A stretch of 64,000 bases of DNA, taken from positions 343,297 to 407,296 of the forward strand of contig PGCO01000004.1 in assembly GCA_002786355.1 (NCBI GenBank). The letters run 5' to 3'. The position numbers and the translations under genes are program-made. Every line of letters starts with the position of its first letter. The stretch's first letter is position 1. Shown piece by piece: positions 28,887-39,217 of the stretch. The notes beneath the pieces are model-generated. The model had not been told where the DNA came from, did not search any database, and was given only the letters and a program-made list of their open reading frames with translations. This DNA is from Sediminibacterium sp. FEMGT703S (GTDB taxonomy: Bacteria > Bacteroidota > Bacteroidia > Chitinophagales > Chitinophagaceae).

Positions 28887-31800
28887 ATGGAGCAAAAAAA
28901 GCACTGGCAAAGTTTTGGAGAGCTGAATCAGTCTGCAGCGTTTAACAAGGATGTAAAAGACGAATTCAATGAAGAACTACCTATTGTAGAAGATGAAAGC
29001 AAAAGCTTTCTCGAAGCAAAGGCTCCCCGTCGCGACTTCTTGAAATATTTAGGTTTCAGTACTGCCGCAGCAGCTGCCGCAGCAAGTTGTGAAATGCCTG
29101 TAAAAAAGGCCATCCCATTTGCCAATAAGCCTGAAGACGTTGTGCCTGGTATTTCTAAATACTATGCAACTACTTATGTACAAGACGGTGATACGGTGAG
29201 TATCTTGGCTAAAGTACGTGATGGTCGCCCTATAAAAATTGAAGGAAACGATCTTTGTCCTATTACAAAAGGAGGTACTTCTGCTCGTGTTCAAGCTTCT
29301 GTACTTGATTTATATGATACTTCACGTTTACGTTTCCCTACCATTGATGGTAAGGAAGTAACTTTTGAAGCTGCTGATAAAGCGGTTGCTGCTCAAATGG
29401 GCGGTAATATTGTTTTATTAACCAGCACAATTAACTCTCCATCTACAAATGCAGTAATTGCGCAGTTCTTGGCTAAATATCCAGGAAGCAAGCATGTTAC
29501 ATATGATGCGGTTTCATACAGCGCAATGTTGTTGGCCAATGAAGCAACCTACGGTGTTCGTGGAATTCCTTCTTACCATTTTGAAAAAGCGAAAGCGATT
29601 GTAAGCTTAGGTGCAGATTTCTTGGGTACTTGGCTAAATCCAGTTGAATTCTCTAGACAATATGCAACTGGTAAAAAGTTAGACGAGAAGAATCCAACCA
29701 TGAGCAAGCATATTCATTTTGAATCTGTTGCTACATTAACTGGATCTAATGCGGATGAGAAATATTTACACCGCCCTTCTGAAACCCCTGCTATTGCTGC
29801 TGCTTTATTGAGTGCAGTAAATGGTGCTGGTGTTTCTGGTATTACTGATGCTAAATTAAAAGCAGGTATTGAAGCTGCTGCAAAAGCATTGAATGCGCAT
29901 AAAGGTGCGGCATTAGTTGTTGCTGGAAGCAATGATGTAAATGTTCAAATTATTGTAAATGCAATCAATAACGCCATTGGTGCTGGTGGTTCTACCATCA
30001 ACTGGGGTGTTCTATTAAATACGCGTGCTGGTGTTGATGCCAATTTTGCACAACTAGTAGCCGATATGAATGCAGGTTCTGTAGGAACTTTGTTGATTCA
30101 TGGAGCAAATCCTGCGTATAGCTGGTTTGCAGCTGATCAGTTTAAAGCTGGTTTAGCTAAAGTAAAAACGACTGTATCATTTGCGGGTAAAGTAGACGAA
30201 ACTGCAGAACTATGTAAGTTCGTTTTACCTGATAATCATTTCTTAGAAAGCTGGGGTGATGCGGAAGCAAAAACTGGTCACTTCTCTTTTATTCAACCTA
30301 CTATTTATCCTTTATTCAAAACACGTCAGTGGCAAGACAGTCTTTTAAAATGGAGTGGTGTTGCTGAAGACTATTTAGCCTATTTAAAGAATTTTTGGTC
30401 TGCTAAATTAGGTGGCGTTAATGGTTGGGATAAAGCTTTACAAGATGGTGTAGTTGCCTTAGGTGATTCATCAACCAATGCTGGAAGCTTTAATGGCGCT
30501 GCGGTTGCAGGTGCTTTAGCTTCAGCTTCTTCTTCTAAGAAAGGCGGTAAAGTAGAATTAGTATTATACGAAAAAGTTGCAATTGGTGCTGGTCAAGGTG
30601 CAAGTAACCCATGGTTACAAGAATTGCCGGATCCAGTTACAAGAGCTACTTGGGATAACTACTTGGTGGTTTCTCCAGCAATGGCTAAAACTTTATTAGG
30701 TATTGATATTAGCAACGGTGGTCAAGCCGATGCTTACGAGGTAAATCCTCCTAAGAAAGTAGTAAAGATTACTATAGGTCAAAAATCAATTGAATTACCT
30801 GCTCTAATTGTTCCTGGAACTCATCCTGAAACAGTAGGTATTGCAGTAGGTTATGGTCGTAGCGAAAAAGTAGGTAAATCTGCTGCTGGTGTTGGTAAGA
30901 ATGCGTTTGTATTGGCTTCTTTAAGTGGTTCTTCTGTAAATTTCTCTAATGGAGATGTAACCTTAACCTTAACTGAAGAAACTTATCCTGTAGCATTAAC
31001 TCAAACACATAGCCGTTACGATACTGAGCAAGGTAATCGTACTGAAGTTGTTAAAGAATTAAGTTTAGCTGCTTATAAACACCACCCAACTGAAATCCGC
31101 GAAGAGCGTGACAAGGAATTAAAACCTTGGGGTGGTTTAGAAAAATTTGAATCTCAGGGAACATTATATCCTGTTTTTGAAAGACCAGGAATTAAATGGG
31201 GAATGAGTGTAGACTTGAATACTTGTACTGGTTGCGGTGCTTGCGTAGTAGCATGTAACGCAGAAAACAACGTTTCTGTTGTAGGTAAGCCAGAAGTATT
31301 ACGTGGTCACGAAATGCATTGGTTACGTATCGATCGTTACTACAGTGGCGATTTAGAAAATCCAAATGTGGTTTTCCAACCATTGATGTGTCAACATTGC
31401 GACAACGCTCCTTGTGAAAACGTATGTCCGGTTGCTGCAACAAACCACAGCAGTGAAGGATTAAACCAAATGACTTATAACCGTTGTATTGGTACAAGAT
31501 ATTGCGCCAACAACTGTCCTTATAAAGTACGTCGTTTTAACTGGGCTGATTACACTGGTTCTGATAGCTTTGGCGATAACCAAAAAGGTGTGGTTAACGA
31601 TGTTGTATTAGACATGAACGACGACTTAACAAGAATGGTGTTGAATCCAGATGTTACTGTTCGTGCAAGAGGAGTTATTGAAAAATGTTCTTTCTGTGTT
31701 CAGCGTTTACAAGAAGGCAAGTTGAAAGCGAAAAAAGATAGCCGTCCATTAAGCGATAGCGATGTTAAAGTAGCCTGTCAACAAGCTTGTCCTACTAATG

Positions 31801-31997
31801 CAATTACTTTTGGTAATGCAAATAGCAAGGAAAGTGCAATTACAATTGCAAGACAAGAGAATCCTAATCGTCAGTTCTACGTGCTAGAAATGCTGCATGT
31901 ATTACCAGGGGTTACTTATCTAGCTAAAGTAAGAAACACAGATGAAATGCCTCATCATGAAGCTGCTGAAGCAAAAACAGAAAAAGCACACGGATAA
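28887..31997 (+). CDS. actB: Alternative complex III subunit ActB (molybdopterin oxidoreductase-like + 4-cluster Fe-S domain)
   Basis: RRDFLKYLGFSTAAAAAAASCE Tat/lipobox-like N-term; CTGCGACVVACNAENN, CQHCDNAPCENVCPV, CIGTRYCANNCPYKVRRFNW, CSFCVQRLQ...CQQACPTNA. Confidence 0.95.
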   Translation: MEQKKHWQSFGELNQSAAFNKDVKDEFNEELPIVEDESKSFLEAKAPRRDFLKYLGFSTAAAAAAASCEMPVKKAIPFANKPEDVVPGISKYYATTYVQDGDTVSILAKVRDGRPIKIEGNDLCPITKGGTSARVQASVLDLYDTSRLRFPTIDGKEVTFEAADKAVAAQMGGNIVLLTSTINSPSTNAVIAQFLAKYPGSKHVTYDAVSYSAMLLANEATYGVRGIPSYHFEKAKAIVSLGADFLGTWLNPVEFSRQYATGKKLDEKNPTMSKHIHFESVATLTGSNADEKYLHRPSETPAIAAALLSAVNGAGVSGITDAKLKAGIEAAAKALNAHKGAALVVAGSNDVNVQIIVNAINNAIGAGGSTINWGVLLNTRAGVDANFAQLVADMNAGSVGTLLIHGANPAYSWFAADQFKAGLAKVKTTVSFAGKVDETAELCKFVLPDNHFLESWGDAEAKTGHFSFIQPTIYPLFKTRQWQDSLLKWSGVAEDYLAYLKNFWSAKLGGVNGWDKALQDGVVALGDSSTNAGSFNGAAVAGALASASSSKKGGKVELVLYEKVAIGAGQGASNPWLQELPDPVTRATWDNYLVVSPAMAKTLLGIDISNGGQADAYEVNPPKKVVKITIGQKSIELPALIVPGTHPETVGIAVGYGRSEKVGKSAAGVGKNAFVLASLSGSSVNFSNGDVTLTLTEETYPVALTQTHSRYDTEQGNRTEVVKELSLAAYKHHPTEIREERDKELKPWGGLEKFESQGTLYPVFERPGIKWGMSVDLNTCTGCGACVVACNAENNVSVVGKPEVLRGHEMHWLRIDRYYSGDLENPNVVFQPLMCQHCDNAPCENVCPVAATNHSSEGLNQMTYNRCIGTRYCANNCPYKVRRFNWADYTGSDSFGDNQKGVVNDVVLDMNDDLTRMVLNPDVTVRARGVIEKCSFCVQRLQEGKLKAKKDSRPLSDSDVKVACQQACPTNAITFGNANSKESAITIARQENPNRQFYVLEMLHVLPGVTYLAKVRNTDEMPHHEAAEAKTEKAHG

Positions 31998-32021
31998 TTT
32001 TTTAAGAAATTGAAATAACCA

Positions 32022-32042
32022 GATGCTGCCTTCGGGCAGATC
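32022..32042. promoter_or_regulatory. Intercistronic C(UUCG)G tetraloop hairpin actB/actC
   Basis: CTGCC-TTCG-GGCAG with flanking GAT/ATC. Confidence 0.6.
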
Positions 32043-32062
32043 AAGGACCAAAATAAGAACAG

Positions 32063-33505
32063 ATGCATTTAAAGTACGAATCACAGCTCAGGGAACCACT
32101 GGTGTATGGAGATAAAACATACAAACAGGTAACAGAAGACATAGTTCGCCCTATTGAAGCCAAGCCTACCAAGTTATGGTATGTAGGTTTTTATATTGCT
32201 GTTGCCTTACTCATGTTTGGTGTCTATAGCGTATACCGTGAAGTAACTTATGGTATAGGTCAGTGGAACTTAAATAAAACAGTGGGTTGGGGATGGGATA
32301 TCACCAACTTCGTTTGGTGGGTTGGTATTGGTCATGCCGGTACCTTGATTTCTGCGATTTTATTGTTATTCCGTCAGGGATGGAGAACAGGGGTGAACCG
32401 TGCTGCAGAAGCGATGACTATTTTCGCGGTAATGTGTGCTGGTCAGTTCCCTATCTTCCACATGGGTAGAGTATGGATGGCATTCTTTGTATTGCCTTAC
32501 CCTAACTCTCGTGGACCATTATGGGTAAACTTTAACTCTCCATTGTTGTGGGACGTATTTGCGATCTCTACTTACTTTACTGTATCTCTTTTGTTCTGGT
32601 ATTCAGGTTTAATTCCTGACTTTGCAACTGTAAGAGATCGTGCCTTCACTAAATTACGTAAGCGTTTATACGGTGTTGCATCTTTTGGTTGGACAGGTTC
32701 TACCAAACATTGGCAGCGTCACGAGAGCCTTTCATTGGTTCTAGCGGGATTAAGTACTCCGTTGGTACTATCGGTTCACACCATCGTATCTTTTGACTTC
32801 GCTACTTCAGTTATTCCTGGATGGCATACTACCATCTTCCCTCCATACTTCGTTGCGGGTGCTATCTTCTCTGGTTTTGCCATGGTGCAAACCTTGATGA
32901 TCATTGTGCGTAAAGTATTTGCAATGGAAGACTATGTAACCATTGGTCACATAGAAGCAATGAATAAGGTAATTGTATTAACCGGTTCAATCGTGGGTAT
33001 TGCTTACTTAACGGAATTGTTCATGGGTTGGTATAGCCAAAATAAATACGAAGGATATACATTCTGGTACAGCCGTGCCTACTTATTCTCTCCTTACGGT
33101 TGGAGCTACTGGGGTATGATGGCTTGTAACGTATTAAGCCCTCAAATTTTCTGGTTCCGCAAAATGAGAAGAAACATTTTTGTTACTTTCTTCATGAGTA
33201 TCATTGTAAATATTGGTATGTGGTTCGAGCGTTTTGTAATCATCGTTACTTCTCTTTACCGTGATTACTTACCATCAAGCTGGTCTGTTTATTACAGCCC
33301 TACCATTTGGGAAATTGGATTCTATGCTGGAACTTTTGGATTGTTCTTTACTTGCTTCTTCTTATTCGCTAAATACTTCCCAGTAATTGCAATTGCAGAA
33401 ATTAAGTATGTATTGAAGACTACTGGTGAAGGGTATAAAAACCAAATGGCAAATATAGAAGAGCAAAAACTAGAAGAGTTTGTGCATGAGCATGCGCATC
33501 ACTAA
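32063..33505 (+). CDS. actC: Alternative complex III subunit ActC (NrfD-like quinol-binding membrane protein)
   Basis: NrfD/PsrC-like multi-TM protein; operon order. Confidence 0.94.
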   Translation: MHLKYESQLREPLVYGDKTYKQVTEDIVRPIEAKPTKLWYVGFYIAVALLMFGVYSVYREVTYGIGQWNLNKTVGWGWDITNFVWWVGIGHAGTLISAILLLFRQGWRTGVNRAAEAMTIFAVMCAGQFPIFHMGRVWMAFFVLPYPNSRGPLWVNFNSPLLWDVFAISTYFTVSLLFWYSGLIPDFATVRDRAFTKLRKRLYGVASFGWTGSTKHWQRHESLSLVLAGLSTPLVLSVHTIVSFDFATSVIPGWHTTIFPPYFVAGAIFSGFAMVQTLMIIVRKVFAMEDYVTIGHIEAMNKVIVLTGSIVGIAYLTELFMGWYSQNKYEGYTFWYSRAYLFSPYGWSYWGMMACNVLSPQIFWFRKMRRNIFVTFFMSIIVNIGMWFERFVIIVTSLYRDYLPSSWSVYYSPTIWEIGFYAGTFGLFFTCFFLFAKYFPVIAIAEIKYVLKTTGEGYKNQMANIEEQKLEEFVHEHAHH

Positions 33506-33590
33506 TAGTTAAACTCTTTGTGGTTCTTGGTATATGATTAAAATTATTTACTGCGCTTGCAGCTATGCAATTGCAGACAAAAAATAAAGT

Positions 33591-34181
33591 ATGGCAAAAA
33601 AGAAATTTGTAGTAGGCTGTTTTGATGACGAAGCAGTTTTATTTCCAGCAGTAAAAAAAGTACGTACTGCAGGTTACAAAATCCATGATGTTTACACGCC
33701 ATTTGCTGTTCATGGTTTAGACCATGCAATGGGTTTGCGTGAAACCAGCTTACACACTGCAGGATTTATTTATGGTATTACAGGAACTGCTACTGCGTTA
33801 AGCTCTATCAGTTGGATTTTTACCAAAGACTGGCCTTTGAACATTGGTGGTAAGCCACACTTTGCACTACCAGCTTGGATTCCTATCATGTTTGAGTTGA
33901 CCGTATTATTTGCAGCGGTAGGAATGGTACTAACCTTTTGCTACTTATGTCAATTGGCTCCGTTTGTAAAGAAGCATCATTTTCATGCTCGTGCAACGGA
34001 TGACCTTTTTGTAATGGTTATAGAGTGTACCGATAAAACCAATACCGACGATTTACAAGCATTCTTACAAAGCAATGGTGCTTTAGAAACTAAGGTAGAA
34101 GTTGCTGAAGATGGCTGGTGGTTAGGTAGATACGATAAGGATGAAATGCCTTTTGAAGAAAAACAAATTGTTGCCGCTTAA
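33591..34181 (+). CDS. actD: Alternative complex III subunit ActD (DUF3341)
   Basis: VGCFDDEAVLFPAVKKVRTAGYKIHDVYTPFAVHGLDHAMG; operon position. Confidence 0.93.
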   Translation: MAKKKFVVGCFDDEAVLFPAVKKVRTAGYKIHDVYTPFAVHGLDHAMGLRETSLHTAGFIYGITGTATALSSISWIFTKDWPLNIGGKPHFALPAWIPIMFELTVLFAAVGMVLTFCYLCQLAPFVKKHHFHARATDDLFVMVIECTDKTNTDDLQAFLQSNGALETKVEVAEDGWWLGRYDKDEMPFEEKQIVAA

Positions 34182-34208
34182 TTGTAGAACACTTAGAATT
34201 AACGAATC

Positions 34209-34847
34209 ATGAAGAATACATTAATCATAGCTTCTTTAACTGCGGCATTAGCATTAACTGCTTGCAGTGATGTTAAGCGTACACCTGGTACTATTTATAT
34301 GCCAGATATGGCTTATAGCCGTGCTTACGAGTCTTATGCTGACCATAGTAATTTGGCAGAGAAAGGAATTAATTACACTAGTCTTCCTGTTGCAGGTACT
34401 ATTTCTCGCGAAGAAGACATGCCGTTCCATATTCCAATGGATAAACCAGGTGATACCACTAATTATACCGCTTCTAAAGCTGTACCTAACCCATACGATT
34501 CTTTAAGTAAAACCGATATGGAAGAAGCAGAGCGTTTGTATTTGATTAATTGTGGTATTTGTCATGGCGATAAATTAAATGGTAATGGACCTTTGTATAA
34601 AGATGGAGCTGGTCCTTATGCTGCAAAACCAGCTGCATTGGTAGGGGATGCTAAATATGAAGCAATGCCTGCTGGTCAAATGTTCTATTCAGTTGCTTAT
34701 GGTAAAAACTTGATGGGCTCTTATGCTTCTCAATTAAGCCGTAAACAACGTTGGAAAGTAATTGCTTACATCAAAGCAAAGCAACAATCAGGTAAAGCAA
34801 AAGCAGCTCCTGCTCCGGCAGCAGATGCAACCGCAACAACAAAATAA
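34209..34847 (+). CDS. actE: Alternative complex III subunit ActE (monoheme cytochrome c lipoprotein)
   Basis: Lipobox ALTACSD; CGICH; operon position. Confidence 0.92.
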   Translation: MKNTLIIASLTAALALTACSDVKRTPGTIYMPDMAYSRAYESYADHSNLAEKGINYTSLPVAGTISREEDMPFHIPMDKPGDTTNYTASKAVPNPYDSLSKTDMEEAERLYLINCGICHGDKLNGNGPLYKDGAGPYAAKPAALVGDAKYEAMPAGQMFYSVAYGKNLMGSYASQLSRKQRWKVIAYIKAKQQSGKAKAAPAPAADATATTK

Positions 34848-34903
34848 ATTTAGCAAATGGTCCTGCTAATAGGATCAATACTAACTGAACTAAAAGAGTA
34901 ACA

Positions 34904-36133
34904 ATGGCATCTTTAAGAACACAATTTGAAGTTCCCGGAAAAATGAAAACCTGGTCTTATGCCTTGATTGGCTTGGGCTTGGCTGCATTACTGTATGGAA
35001 TGTTCACCAAAGGTTTTAGTTCCGATGAGCACGAACAAGTGCATTTCTGGGGAACACTAATGTACAATACTATTTTCTGGACATTAATTTGTAATGCCAG
35101 CATGTTCTTTATTTCTGTTACTACTTTGGCGCAAGCAGGGTTTACCCAAACTTTCCGTCGTATTCCAGAAGCAATTTCTACACTGGTGCCTATTTTTGGT
35201 GCAATTACTTTTGCAGTGTTATTGTATATCGTTTTTGGTCATAAGCACCATATTTACCACTGGTTAGATGCTGAAGCAGTAGCAGCTGATCCAATTTTAA
35301 AAGGTAAAGCAGGCTTCTTGAATCCTACTTTCTTTGTAATCTGGACTACTTTAACTATTGCATTATGGAGCTTCTTGGGTTGGAGAATTCGTAAATTAAA
35401 TGACGAAGCGGATGCTGGTCCAATGGATCGTGAAACCAGCGAGAAGTTCATTCATAGAGGTACAGTAAGAACAGCAATGTTTACTGTATGGTTTGGTTTA
35501 ACAGTTGGATCTACTGTTCCTTGGTTATGGATGATGAGTATTGATGCACACTGGTATTCTACCATGTATAGCTGGTACACTTTTGTAAGTTCATTCGTAG
35601 CTGGTATGTCATTGATTGCGCTTTGGGTGATTTACTTAAAGAACAAAGGCTACTTAGAATTAACAAGCCAAGAGCACTTACATGATATTGGTAAATTCAT
35701 GTTTGCATTTTCAATCTTCTGGACTTATTTATGGTTCTCTCAGTATATGTTGATTTGGTATGCAAACATACCTGAAGAAACAGTTTACTTTAAACATAGA
35801 ACCCAAGGCGCTTACAAAGGAATTTTCTTCTTTAACCTAATTGTAAACTTCTTATGTCCTTTGTTGATTCTGATGAAGCGTTCTGCTAAAAGAAATTACA
35901 CATTGGTCACTTTTATGGCAGTTTTAATCATCTTTGGTCACTGGATAGATTTCTATCAAATGGTTATGGGCTCTTTGATGAAGGAACACGTTTCTTTAGG
36001 TTGGTTAGACTTCGGAATTTTAGCATTTTTTGTTGGAGCAATGATTCTTTTTGTTGGAACAGCATTGTCAAAGAAACCTTTGATTGCTAAATATCATCCA
36101 TACCTTAAAGAAAGTGTAATTCACCAAGTTTAG
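34904..36133 (+). CDS. actF: Alternative complex III subunit ActF (quinol:cytochrome c oxidoreductase membrane subunit)
   Basis: Multi-TM ActF-like protein; operon position. Confidence 0.92.
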   Translation: MASLRTQFEVPGKMKTWSYALIGLGLAALLYGMFTKGFSSDEHEQVHFWGTLMYNTIFWTLICNASMFFISVTTLAQAGFTQTFRRIPEAISTLVPIFGAITFAVLLYIVFGHKHHIYHWLDAEAVAADPILKGKAGFLNPTFFVIWTTLTIALWSFLGWRIRKLNDEADAGPMDRETSEKFIHRGTVRTAMFTVWFGLTVGSTVPWLWMMSIDAHWYSTMYSWYTFVSSFVAGMSLIALWVIYLKNKGYLELTSQEHLHDIGKFMFAFSIFWTYLWFSQYMLIWYANIPEETVYFKHRTQGAYKGIFFFNLIVNFLCPLLILMKRSAKRNYTLVTFMAVLIIFGHWIDFYQMVMGSLMKEHVSLGWLDFGILAFFVGAMILFVGTALSKKPLIAKYHPYLKESVIHQV

Positions 36134-36187
36134 TGAACACGATTAATTTAATATTTGTTAGACATTAGATAATATATATACAGCATT

Positions 36188-37255
36188 ATGACAGCTTTAT
36201 TAATCACCGCGGTATCGTTACTCATTTTTGTAGTGATCTTTCAGATCTCTAAGGCAAGTGAGTATGTGGCAATTTTGAAAGGGGAAGAGCATAGCCGTAA
36301 GCAGAACAACAAGATTAATGGTTTTTTGATGGTAGTGTTCTTAGTGTTAGGACTAGTTGGAGTTTGGTACTGCAATGAAGTTTTATATGATAAAACATTA
36401 CTTCCTCAAGGCTCTGCAAGTGTGGAAGGTGAGAGAGTAGATTCAATGTTATGGTTAACTTTAGCTGTAACTGGATTCGTATTCATTGGTACACAAATTG
36501 TTCTATTTTGGTTTGCTTATAAATACCAAGAAAATGAAAATAGAAAAGTTTACTTCTTTGCACATAGCAATAAATTAGAAGCTATTTGGACTGTAATTCC
36601 AGCCATTGTATTAACTGTTCTAGTTGTAATTGGTTTGAGAAACTGGTTCTTGTTTACAGGAGAGCCTCCAAAAGAAGCAATGGTTGTTGAAGTAACCGGA
36701 AAGCAATTTGGATGGATTTACCGTTATCCAGGTAAAGACGGAGCTTTTGGTAAAAAGTACTACAAGAATATTGATAATGCAACAAACTCATTGGGGTTAA
36801 TTTGGGACGACCAATTGGCACATGATGATTTAGTGATGGAACAAACCATGTACTTAGTAAAGGGAAGACCAGTAAAATTAATCATTGGTTCAAGAGACGT
36901 AATTCATGATGTAGGTTTATCTCATTTTAGAATGAAAATGGATGCAGTTCCAGGTATTCCAACTACCATGTGGTTTACACCTAAATACACTACTAAAGAA
37001 ATGAAAGAGAAAACAGGAAATCCTGACTTTCAATTTGAAATTAGTTGTGATCAAATGTGTGGGAATAGTCACTATTCTATGAAAGGAGTTATTGAAGTAT
37101 TAGAGCAAGCTGAGTATGATGCTAAAATGGCTAGCCAGTCTCCTTACTATTATACTGCTTTCCCAGATAAGGATCCAGCAAACGCAAAAACAGATTCGGT
37201 AAAATTAGTTGCTAAGCCTGTTGAACCAGCATCAAAAGTTACCGCCAAATTATAG
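36188..37255 (+). CDS. coxB: Cytochrome c oxidase subunit II
   Basis: CuA motif CDQMCGNSHYSM; two TM helices. Confidence 0.95.
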   Translation: MTALLITAVSLLIFVVIFQISKASEYVAILKGEEHSRKQNNKINGFLMVVFLVLGLVGVWYCNEVLYDKTLLPQGSASVEGERVDSMLWLTLAVTGFVFIGTQIVLFWFAYKYQENENRKVYFFAHSNKLEAIWTVIPAIVLTVLVVIGLRNWFLFTGEPPKEAMVVEVTGKQFGWIYRYPGKDGAFGKKYYKNIDNATNSLGLIWDDQLAHDDLVMEQTMYLVKGRPVKLIIGSRDVIHDVGLSHFRMKMDAVPGIPTTMWFTPKYTTKEMKEKTGNPDFQFEISCDQMCGNSHYSMKGVIEVLEQAEYDAKMASQSPYYYTAFPDKDPANAKTDSVKLVAKPVEPASKVTAKL

Positions 37256-37310
37256 AACAACTAACAACCATCTGAAAACGAGGTTGTAATAACTAATAAA
37301 GAATCAGTGT

Positions 37311-39128
37311 ATGAGTAACGAAGCCGTATTGCACGCACCTGCCGAAGCAGGTTTACATCACGAAGCACATGGTGATCACCATCATGAGCATCACCATGAG
37401 ACATTTATTTCTAAGTATGTCTTTAGCATGGACCATAAAATGATTGCGAAACAATTCCTAATTACTGGAATGGTTTGGGCAGTATTGGGTGGTTTAATGA
37501 GTGTACTTTTCCGTTTACAATTAGGCTATCCTGAAGCGAGTTTTCCTTGGTTAGAAGATATCTTAGGTAAATGGGCAGAAGGTGGTAAAATTACTCCTGA
37601 TGCATATTATGCTTTAGTTACTACACACGGTACCGTTTTGGTATTCTTTGTATTAACTGCAGGATTAAGCGGAACTTTTGCCAACTTCTTAATTCCATTA
37701 CAAATTGGAGCAAGGGACATGGCGTCTCCATTCATGAATATGTTAAGCTACTGGTTCTTCTTTGCAGCTAGTATTGTAATGTTATCTTCAATGTTTGTAG
37801 AGTTTGGACCATTCAGTGGTGGTTGGACTGCTTATCCTCCATTGAGTGCATTGGCTTCTGCATCTCCTGGTTCTGGTACAGGTATGGATTTATGGCTAAT
37901 TGCAATGGCATTATTTGTGGTATCATCATTACTTGGAGGCTTAAACTACATTGCTACAATTTTGAACATGCGTACAAAAGGAATGAGTATGACTCGTTTG
38001 CCTTTAACTATTTGGGCATTGTTCTTTACTGCAGTATTAGGAGTATTATCATTCCCTGTATTGTTCTCTGGATTTATCCTACTAATTTTTGATAGAAATT
38101 TCGGAACAAGTTTCTATTTATCTGATATATTCATCAACGGTGTTGGAGCATTGCCTAACGAAGGCGGTAGCGCTATCCTTTACCAGCACTTATTTTGGTT
38201 CTTAGGACACCCTGAAGTGTATATCATTCTTTTACCAGCAATGGGTATGGCTTCTGAAATTCTTTCAGTAAACTCTCGCAAACCCATCTTTGGTTATATG
38301 GCCATGGTTGGATCATTGTTTGCGATTGCCATATTAGCCTTCTTAGTTTGGGCACACCATATGTTCGTAACTGGATTGAATCCATTCCTTGGATCGGTGT
38401 TTGTATTACTTACATTATTAATTGCCGTTCCTTCTGCCATTAAAGTATTCAACTGGTTAACCACATTGTGGAGAGGTAATATTCGTTTCACTCCTGGTAT
38501 GATGTTCTCTATTGGATTTGTAAGCTTATTTATCTCTGGAGGTTTAACAGGTATTTGGTTAGGAAACTCTGCGTTGGATATTCACTTACACGACACTTAT
38601 TTTGTAATTGCTCACTTCCACATTGTAATGGGTGTTGCAAGTATGTTTGGAATGTTTGCTGGTATTTACCACTGGTTCCCTAAAATGTATGGTCGTTACA
38701 TGAATAACACGCTTTCTTACCTACACTTCTGGATTACTTTAGCTGGGGCATACATGATTTTCTGGCCAATGCACTACCAAGGTTTAGCAGGTATGCCAAG
38801 AAGATATTATGACTACAGTGTTTGGGAAAGCTTTAAACAATTTGCTGAATTAAATAGATTCATTAGCACTGTTGCAATGATTGTATTTGCTGCTCAGTTG
38901 TTGTTCTTGTTTAACTTCTTCTACTCTGTTTTTAAAGGTAGAAAAGTAACTACACAAAACCCTTATGGTTCAAATACTTTAGAGTGGACTACTCCAGTTA
39001 ATCCTGGTCATGGTAACTGGGTAGGAGAAATTCCTGAAGTACATCGTTGGGCTTATGATTATGGTAAGGATGGAAAAGAATTTATTTCCCAGACTACACC
39101 GGTGGGAGCCGACGAAAGCAGTCACTAA
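37311..39128 (+). CDS. coxA: Cytochrome c oxidase subunit I
   Basis: HPEVYIILLPAMGMASEIL, HHMFVTG, HDTYFVIAHFHIVMG; His-rich N-terminus. Confidence 0.97.
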   Translation: MSNEAVLHAPAEAGLHHEAHGDHHHEHHHETFISKYVFSMDHKMIAKQFLITGMVWAVLGGLMSVLFRLQLGYPEASFPWLEDILGKWAEGGKITPDAYYALVTTHGTVLVFFVLTAGLSGTFANFLIPLQIGARDMASPFMNMLSYWFFFAASIVMLSSMFVEFGPFSGGWTAYPPLSALASASPGSGTGMDLWLIAMALFVVSSLLGGLNYIATILNMRTKGMSMTRLPLTIWALFFTAVLGVLSFPVLFSGFILLIFDRNFGTSFYLSDIFINGVGALPNEGGSAILYQHLFWFLGHPEVYIILLPAMGMASEILSVNSRKPIFGYMAMVGSLFAIAILAFLVWAHHMFVTGLNPFLGSVFVLLTLLIAVPSAIKVFNWLTTLWRGNIRFTPGMMFSIGFVSLFISGGLTGIWLGNSALDIHLHDTYFVIAHFHIVMGVASMFGMFAGIYHWFPKMYGRYMNNTLSYLHFWITLAGAYMIFWPMHYQGLAGMPRRYYDYSVWESFKQFAELNRFISTVAMIVFAAQLLFLFNFFYSVFKGRKVTTQNPYGSNTLEWTTPVNPGHGNWVGEIPEVHRWAYDYGKDGKEFISQTTPVGADESSH

Positions 39129-39170
39129 TAATGATTTACTGAGTAATTTTTTATTCAGTTGAAATACTTC

Positions 39171-39201
39171 AATGCTCCCGGATAACGGGAGCATTGTTTT
39201 T
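39171..39201 (+). terminator. Hairpin with short T-rich tail between coxA and ctaB (intra-operon attenuator candidate)
   Basis: AATGCTCCCG-gataa-CGGGAGCATT followed by GTTTTTA. Confidence 0.65.
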
Positions 39202-39217
39202 AAACTACAACGACGGA

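Noticed and set aside
33544-33729. Minus-strand ORF over the actC/actD junction
   Set aside because: Antisense to the conserved actD start; no protein features.
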